A DNA stretch of 64,000 nucleotides from Halobacillus amylolyticus. GTDB lineage: Bacteria; Bacillota; Bacilli; Bacillales; Halobacillaceae. Each line of letters begins with the position of its first letter. The first letter of the stretch is position 1. Where the stretch lies: the NCBI RefSeq assembly GCF_022921115.1, contig NZ_CP095075.1, forward strand, positions 3,050,001-3,114,000, given 5' to 3'. The notes beneath the pieces were generated by a model that saw only the letters and a list, made by a program, of their open reading frames with translations, had not been told where the DNA came from and searched no databases. Both the position numbers and the translations under genes were made by a program. Of this stretch, positions 59,914 through 64,000 are shown in pieces.

Positions 59914-61170
59914 ATGACAGAGCGAAAAGTTAAAAATCGTTGGCTCATTGCCTTATCTGCTGTTGGAATACATATATCCATCGGCTCTGTGTATGCTTGG
60001 AGTAATTTTACCTCTCCATTGAGAGAGGAATTTGGCTGGGATTCACAGCAAGTACAATTAACCTTCAGCATAGCTATTTTATTTTTAGGGTTATCCGCAG
60101 CGTTTTTAGGATGGTTTGTAGAGAAGTATGGGCCGAGAGTTGCGGGGATTACCGCTGCAGTCTTCTTTGGGGTTGGTATATTTGGTTCTGGATTCGCAAT
60201 CAATTTGGGATCGTTATGGGCCCTTTACTTTTTTTACGGAGTGTTAGGTGGTATAGGTCTTGGAGTAGGGTATATTGCCCCAGTTTCGACATTAGTTAAA
60301 TGGTTTCCAGATCGACGAGGTCTTGCTACGGGTATGGCTATAATGGGATTTGGTTTCGCAGCAGCTATCTCTAGTCCGATTATGAATTGGTTGATTGGTT
60401 CGGTAGGGATTGCGGCTACGTTTTATATACTGGGGGCCAGTTACTTCATAGTTATGATTTTGTCTTCCTTGTATTTATCAAAACCCCCACAAGATTGGAA
60501 GCCGGAGGGATATGAAGAATCGGAAAACAATAAAAAGAAGGGCAAGGATTTAGCCAACCTTCGAGCCAAAGAATCTTTGAAAACAAAGCGTTTTTATTAT
60601 TTATGGATCATGCTGTTCATTAATGTGACGTGTGGGATAGCTGTGATCTCGGCAGCAAAACCACTTGCGGAAAACAGTGTGGGTTTAAGTGCCGGCGCTG
60701 CAGCGACTCTAGTAGGTGTGATGGGGCTCTTCAACGGCTTAGGTCGTATTGGCTGGGCAAGTGCTTCCGATTATATAGGCCGAGCGAATACGTACGTTAC
60801 GTTTTTTATCATTCAGATTGTCTTATTTCTGGTGCTTCCTTACACAAGCTCTGTCGCACTATTTGTTATTTTATTTGGCCTTATTTACACGTGCTATGGA
60901 GGGGGATTTTCAACTATTCCTGCGTTTATCGGGGACATGTTTGGTACAAAAGAGCTTGGTGCAATCCATGGTTACATTCTCACAGCATGGTCAGCAGCGG
61001 GACTAGCCGGACCACAGTTTGCCGCTTATATGAATGATAAGACGGGAAGTTATGAAAGCAGCCTGATTTTCTTTGCAGGCTTGTTCGTCATTGCTCTGAT
61101 CGTGTCGGTTTTAACCAAGATAGACATTAAGAAGAAAAGGAAAGATCTTGAACAGACATCAACAAATTAG
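59914..61170 (+). CDS. MFS transporter, oxalate/formate antiporter (OFA) family
   Basis: Protein of 418 aa with 12 hydrophobic segments. The OFA N-terminus KNRWLIALSAVGIHISIGSVYAWSNFTSPLREEFGW is distinctive, and MFS motif A occurs in KWFPDRRGLATGMAIMGFG and GRIGWASASDYIGRANTYV. OFA carriers exchange or co-transport carboxylates (oxalate, formate, oxalate-like acids); specificity not readable. AGGAGGTAC before ATG 59914. A clean terminator (61176) follows. Confidence 0.9.
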   Translation: MTERKVKNRWLIALSAVGIHISIGSVYAWSNFTSPLREEFGWDSQQVQLTFSIAILFLGLSAAFLGWFVEKYGPRVAGITAAVFFGVGIFGSGFAINLGSLWALYFFYGVLGGIGLGVGYIAPVSTLVKWFPDRRGLATGMAIMGFGFAAAISSPIMNWLIGSVGIAATFYILGASYFIVMILSSLYLSKPPQDWKPEGYEESENNKKKGKDLANLRAKESLKTKRFYYLWIMLFINVTCGIAVISAAKPLAENSVGLSAGAAATLVGVMGLFNGLGRIGWASASDYIGRANTYVTFFIIQIVLFLVLPYTSSVALFVILFGLIYTCYGGGFSTIPAFIGDMFGTKELGAIHGYILTAWSAAGLAGPQFAAYMNDKTGSYESSLIFFAGLFVIALIVSVLTKIDIKKKRKDLEQTSTN

Positions 61171-61175
61171 GCATT

Positions 61176-61208
61176 AAAAGCTCAAGCTATTTAATAGCTT
61201 GAGCTTTT
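61176..61208 (+). terminator. Terminator of the OFA transporter
   Basis: AAAAGCTCAAGCTATT, one base, AATAGCTTGAGCTTTT: a 16-bp perfect stem, 6 bases after the stop. Confidence 0.9.
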
Positions 61209-61254
61209 CCTCACGCCAGGAAATTGTAAAAAATATTTGCCCGTGAATAAGCTT

Positions 61255-61385
61255 ACATGAAGTTAGCCACATCCAGCTCCAGCGCCCAGACACTCGAGAC
61301 ATAAGTCAATCGCCTCCGTGGAGAAACACCACTCCACGCGCCGCTTGTCTTATGCTTGTCGTGTCTACCGGGGCGCTTACGCTTT
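61255..61385 (-). repeat. Copy 2 (complete) of the dispersed structured element
   Basis: Read on the minus strand, it begins 6 bases after the methyltransferase stop. AGCGCCCCGGTAGACAC (61361-61377 on plus) pairs with AGCGCCCAGACAC (61281-61293), CATAAG pairs with CTTATG, and the tip GTGGAG/CTCCAC (61319-61324, 61332-61337) closes on an 8-base loop. The result is one long imperfect hairpin. The 5' half is shared with copy 1 at 53626. Confidence 0.8.
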
Positions 61386-61390
61386 TGTTG

Positions 61391-62839
61391 TTATAGCATT
61401 TCGATCAGCATGTCACAGAAGTTTGTGACATGCTTTCTATTTTCGGGAGAAATTTGATAGACGTCAAAAATGCTGTCATTTATTTTTTGCTGGTGAGCTG
61501 AAGAGTCATATGACAAGGTCTTTTTCTTTTCCGAAACGATGTTCTCCACTTGCTTTGCAATGCTTCTTTTCAACTGTGGAGGTGGTTCAATATAGGGAAG
61601 CTTCTTAATATATCCCGATGTAATCATATTGGTACGATTCAGAACTTTACGGAGCATATACGTTGTCAAACTGCTGTTAAGCAGCCCTAATATATAGTAA
61701 AGATCTTCATCGTTTTCAGTGAAAAGATTTGTATTAACCCCAAATAAGCTGCCTGCAGGAAGGTATGAAGCTTGAAAGTCTATTCCCATAGAGGAGCAGG
61801 TAATTCCTTCACGATAAAAGTATTGTTGGTTACGAACGGTGAAATTAGGAATCGCCTGGCTGTACTTTTTCCAGTTTTTATGGATATAGTGTTTGGGCTC
61901 GTAATACCACCTATCACGAATGCCGCTGTTTTTATAAAAAGGAATCCATTCCTTGTCTTTTGTATCAATTTCCCAAGGTTTACGTAAAAACACTTTATCA
62001 TTACCGGTCGAGATCCCTGTGCCCCCGTCTACTTTATCGACTAGTGTATAGGCAGGAGTAATAAACAACGATAGGATTTCAAGAGGAACATTAATGGCAA
62101 AGTTGAAGTTAGGCATCTTGTGAAAATAGGATTGCGGCAAATATTGAACGCGCTCGCTTGGTGGTGTCTCATAATCATCGGTCGCGAGGCGATCTACTAA
62201 TTTCATTTGATGTCTAGAGGCAGGTGCTCCTTTTTTAATTGTGATGATGGCTGTCCGAACATCAGCTTTACCGCTATGAAACAGCTTCCGTGGAGCGAGG
62301 GTGACTTCCAGAATTTCCGTGTTTTTAAGTAGATACTCACGAAACTTCGTATAATAAACATTTGTTAAAAATGAATCCTGTACGATCATACATAGAATGC
62401 CATTCTCTTTCAATAATTGAAGACCTTTATAGATAAAGAGTGTGTACATATTATGTACGCCAATTTCTTTGAATTCTTTTTCAAGCTCGTCTTTATGTTC
62501 GCGGAAATATGTGCTTTGCCGTTTCGATTTATATGGTGGATTCCCGATAACAGCATCGAATAATTGACTGGGCCGTGCTTTAAGAAAATCCTGATGAGTA
62601 AATTGGACCTCAAATTCCTCAAGAGACACTTCATGATCGATATCATAGGCATGAATGTGGGAAGGCTTTTGCCCTTCCTCTATCAACGATTTTACAAAAA
62701 CACCATCCCCTGTTGAGGGATCTAATATAAGAGGGGGACGCTTATCATGTCCTATTTCTTGCAGTACAGTTTTAACCATATACTTAACGGTAGATATGGG
62801 TGTGTCATATTGTCCCATGGATCGCTGATAGGAAAGCAT
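61391..62839 (-). CDS. Orphan N6-adenine DNA methyltransferase
   Basis: Protein of 482 aa. SAM motif I is in ILDPSTGDGVFVKSL, and motif IV FDAVIGNPPYKSKRQ marks an N6-adenine methyltransferase of the Eco57I/N6_Mtase type; the C-terminal half holds a target-recognition-like region (YILGLLNSSLTTYMLRKVLNRTNMITSGYIKKLPY). No restriction endonuclease or specificity subunit is adjacent, so it is orphan, with a possible regulatory role or a leftover of a type IIG system lacking its nuclease. ATG 62839 after CGGAGGAG; the structured element follows directly. Confidence 0.88.
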   Translation of the reverse strand: MLSYQRSMGQYDTPISTVKYMVKTVLQEIGHDKRPPLILDPSTGDGVFVKSLIEEGQKPSHIHAYDIDHEVSLEEFEVQFTHQDFLKARPSQLFDAVIGNPPYKSKRQSTYFREHKDELEKEFKEIGVHNMYTLFIYKGLQLLKENGILCMIVQDSFLTNVYYTKFREYLLKNTEILEVTLAPRKLFHSGKADVRTAIITIKKGAPASRHQMKLVDRLATDDYETPPSERVQYLPQSYFHKMPNFNFAINVPLEILSLFITPAYTLVDKVDGGTGISTGNDKVFLRKPWEIDTKDKEWIPFYKNSGIRDRWYYEPKHYIHKNWKKYSQAIPNFTVRNQQYFYREGITCSSMGIDFQASYLPAGSLFGVNTNLFTENDEDLYYILGLLNSSLTTYMLRKVLNRTNMITSGYIKKLPYIEPPPQLKRSIAKQVENIVSEKKKTLSYDSSAHQQKINDSIFDVYQISPENRKHVTNFCDMLIEML

Positions 62840-63002
62840 GGATACTCCTCCGGTACTTTTTCAGTATACTTTACACCAAAATGAGGAAAAAGTCACCATA
62901 TAATGGGTTTAAAGGAGGGCGCACATACACTTAGCTGCATTATTCATGCAAAAATAAATCAGTATGATAAGAGGTTTTTGAAAGAAAGGTTTTTAAAATA
63001 TA

Positions 63003-63030
63003 TGTTAACCTATTAATTTTTAAGTTGACA
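63003..63030. promoter_or_regulatory. BirA-type operator upstream of bioY
   Basis: TGTTAAC (63003-63009) and GTTGACA (63024-63030) are inverted with one mismatch and a 14-base spacer, fitting the BirA box TTGTTAAC-N14/15-GTTAACAA. The right arm overlaps a -35 TTGACA (63025-63030), with TATCTT (63049-63054) as -10 after 18 bases. Confidence 0.8.
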
Positions 63031-63085
63031 GTCTATACCTTCCTTCGCTATCTTAGTAATAGATAAGTATGGAGGAGGAATAGAA

Positions 63086-63676
63086 TTGCAGAAATCACGT
63101 TCAACTGCTTACGATATGACAATAGGAGCCTTATTTGTAGCGTTAATGGCAATTGGCTCAAATATTACCGCATTTGCACCTTTTTTATCGATCATGAACG
63201 TACCACTTACTTTGCAGACGTTTGTGGCCATTTTAGCCGGAATTATATTGGGAAGTCGTTTAGGGTTCTTCTCGATGTTTGTTTATACAGTTCTAGGTTT
63301 AATAGGTGCACCTGTTTTTGCAGGATTTAAAGGCGGAATAGGGACTATCTTCATGCCGACGTTTGGCTTTATCCTTTCTTTTATGATTTTAGCTTTTGCC
63401 GTTGGAAAGATAGTTGAAAATCGACGCACCTTTTCGATGTACATGAGTGCCTCCGTGGTAGGGTTACTGATTAATTTTATTGTTGGTGTGAACTGGATGT
63501 ACATGGCACTTCAACTATGGGTTGGTGAAGGTTCTGGCATCGGGTATGCGATTGCCTGGTCGAGTATGACACCATTTCTGGTGAAAGATTTAGCGTTAGC
63601 GGTTTTAGCAGCAGTATTTGCTTATAGATTGGAAAAAGGTGTGCTTCACCGAACTCCTCTGCGTCAAACAGCATAA
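63086..63676 (+). CDS. bioY: Biotin transporter BioY (ECF S component)
   Basis: Membrane protein of 196 aa with about six segments. The N-terminal MTIGALFVALMAIGSNITAFAPF and the biotin pocket LTLQTFVAILAGIILGSRLG, followed by YTVLGLIGAPVFAGFKGG, are typical of BioY. It binds biotin and, with an energy-coupling factor from elsewhere, imports it. Start is TTG 63086 with GGAGGAGGAAT upstream. The BirA operator covers its promoter, so biotin should repress it. Confidence 0.94.
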   Translation: MQKSRSTAYDMTIGALFVALMAIGSNITAFAPFLSIMNVPLTLQTFVAILAGIILGSRLGFFSMFVYTVLGLIGAPVFAGFKGGIGTIFMPTFGFILSFMILAFAVGKIVENRRTFSMYMSASVVGLLINFIVGVNWMYMALQLWVGEGSGIGYAIAWSSMTPFLVKDLALAVLAAVFAYRLEKGVLHRTPLRQTA

Positions 63677-63736
63677 AACGTGCGCTGTCATAGCTGCCCT
63701 GCTACAATGAGGGTACCAATGTATCGGGAGGCAGGT

Positions 63737-64000
63737 ATGAAAATTCTAATGTGGCTGATGATTGTATTGATAATGACCGCTTGTCAACCTAATGAGGAAT
63801 CGTCGAATCAAACACCACAAGAAAAGTCTGGTGACTCTACGGAAGTAGCAGCAACCCTGCAGTCACCATGGGATATCGAGGCAAATGGTGGCACCATTTT
63901 TATAACGGAACGTGAAGGACAGATCGTTTCATGGACGGAAGAGCAAGGAGTAAGCAGAGCCGAAGTCGTCACAGAGAAAGACATTACCCAAATCGGTGAG
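63737..64000 (+). CDS. PQQ-type sugar dehydrogenase-like lipoprotein (partial, runs off the right edge)
   Basis: The first 88 codons are present. The signal peptide ends in a lipobox (LIMTAC, Cys at residue 17), so a lipoprotein anchored outside the membrane. After an acidic linker comes LQSPWDIEANGGTIFITEREGQIVSW, which looks like the start of the beta-propeller of glucose/sorbosone dehydrogenases (YliI/Asd-type). The remaining propeller and any PQQ ligands lie outside the window. GGGAGG precedes ATG 63737 by 6 bases. Confidence 0.8.
   Translation, partial: MKILMWLMIVLIMTACQPNEESSNQTPQEKSGDSTEVAATLQSPWDIEANGGTIFITEREGQIVSWTEEQGVSRAEVVTEKDITQIGE

Overview
The window looks like the chromosome of a low-to-moderate GC Bacillota of the Bacillaceae, probably a halophilic or marine genus such as Halobacillus or Virgibacillus. 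This is inferred from Bacillus-type gene content (YogA, YpcP, YpmR/YpmS, HelD, YkoFEDC, TreP/TreA/TreR, MhqO, RsbR, CstA), strong AGGAGG ribosome binding sites, frequent TTG/GTG starts, CcpA cre boxes and rather acidic proteins. There is no rRNA, tRNA, CRISPR array, prophage or intact insertion sequence. Most of the window is ordinary core and metabolic chromosome in short operons separated by intrinsic terminators.

Layout. 1-9.5 kb: tail of a DEAD-box helicase, a secreted CAP protein, a small oxidoreductase-amidase-Nudix run with a 47-aa membrane protein behind it, then a minus-strand run (broken methyltransferase, hydrolase, nucleotidyltransferase, orphan response regulator). 9.5-14.1 kb: a minus-strand module with two Cys-rich small proteins, an ArsA-type ATPase and YogA, then cstA with a perfect cre box. 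14.3-21.2 kb: pabA and a pabB-pabC fusion, a DCC thiol protein, an RsbR-type stressosome protein, a YfmJ reductase, an acetyltransferase and a nucleotidyltransferase. 21.3-25.1 kb: TPP riboswitch controlling ykoFEDC. 25.1-32.3 kb: aldehyde dehydrogenase plus DUF779 under a cre box, YpcP exonuclease, Cas4/RecB-like nuclease, alkyltransferase-like protein, ThiD/PdxK and TrhO. 32.5-36.1 kb: flotillin, nicotinamidase, MFS exporter. 36.2-40.7 kb: trehalose operon (EIIA, treP, treA, treR) with paired TreR-type operators. 41-44.5 kb: a quorum-sensing receptor (RRNPP family, NprR-sized) whose stop codon overlaps the start of a 38-aa exported pro-peptide, transcribed divergently from a candidate structured small RNA. 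44.5-51.1 kb: Aquifex-type aconitase, MhqO under an MhqR operator, DUF2071, an XRE-PAS regulator with an Sda-like peptide, a frameshifted TRIC channel, and CysK. 51.2-64 kb: HelD, YpmS/YpmR, a frameshifted nuclease-XPD helicase, SDR plus QueA-like enzyme, an OFA-type transporter, an orphan adenine methyltransferase, BioY under a BirA box, and the start of a PQQ-type sugar dehydrogenase lipoprotein.

The most notable items are: (1) the overlapping receptor/pro-peptide pair at 42429-43822, an apparently chromosomal NprR/NprX-like signalling system; (2) three intergenic arrays of the octamer TGCAATTA repeated every 20 bp (5962, 34735, 40783), plus a fourth array at 18179 with the same period but a different core; (3) a promoter-to-terminator small RNA candidate at about 44023-44241 with a 21-codon ORF; (4) an XRE-PAS regulator co-transcribed with an Sda-type checkpoint peptide; (5) two copies of a structured element that start directly after stop codons (53626 and 61385). 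Three genes carry single-base frameshifts, so either recent decay or base-calling errors should be kept in mind.
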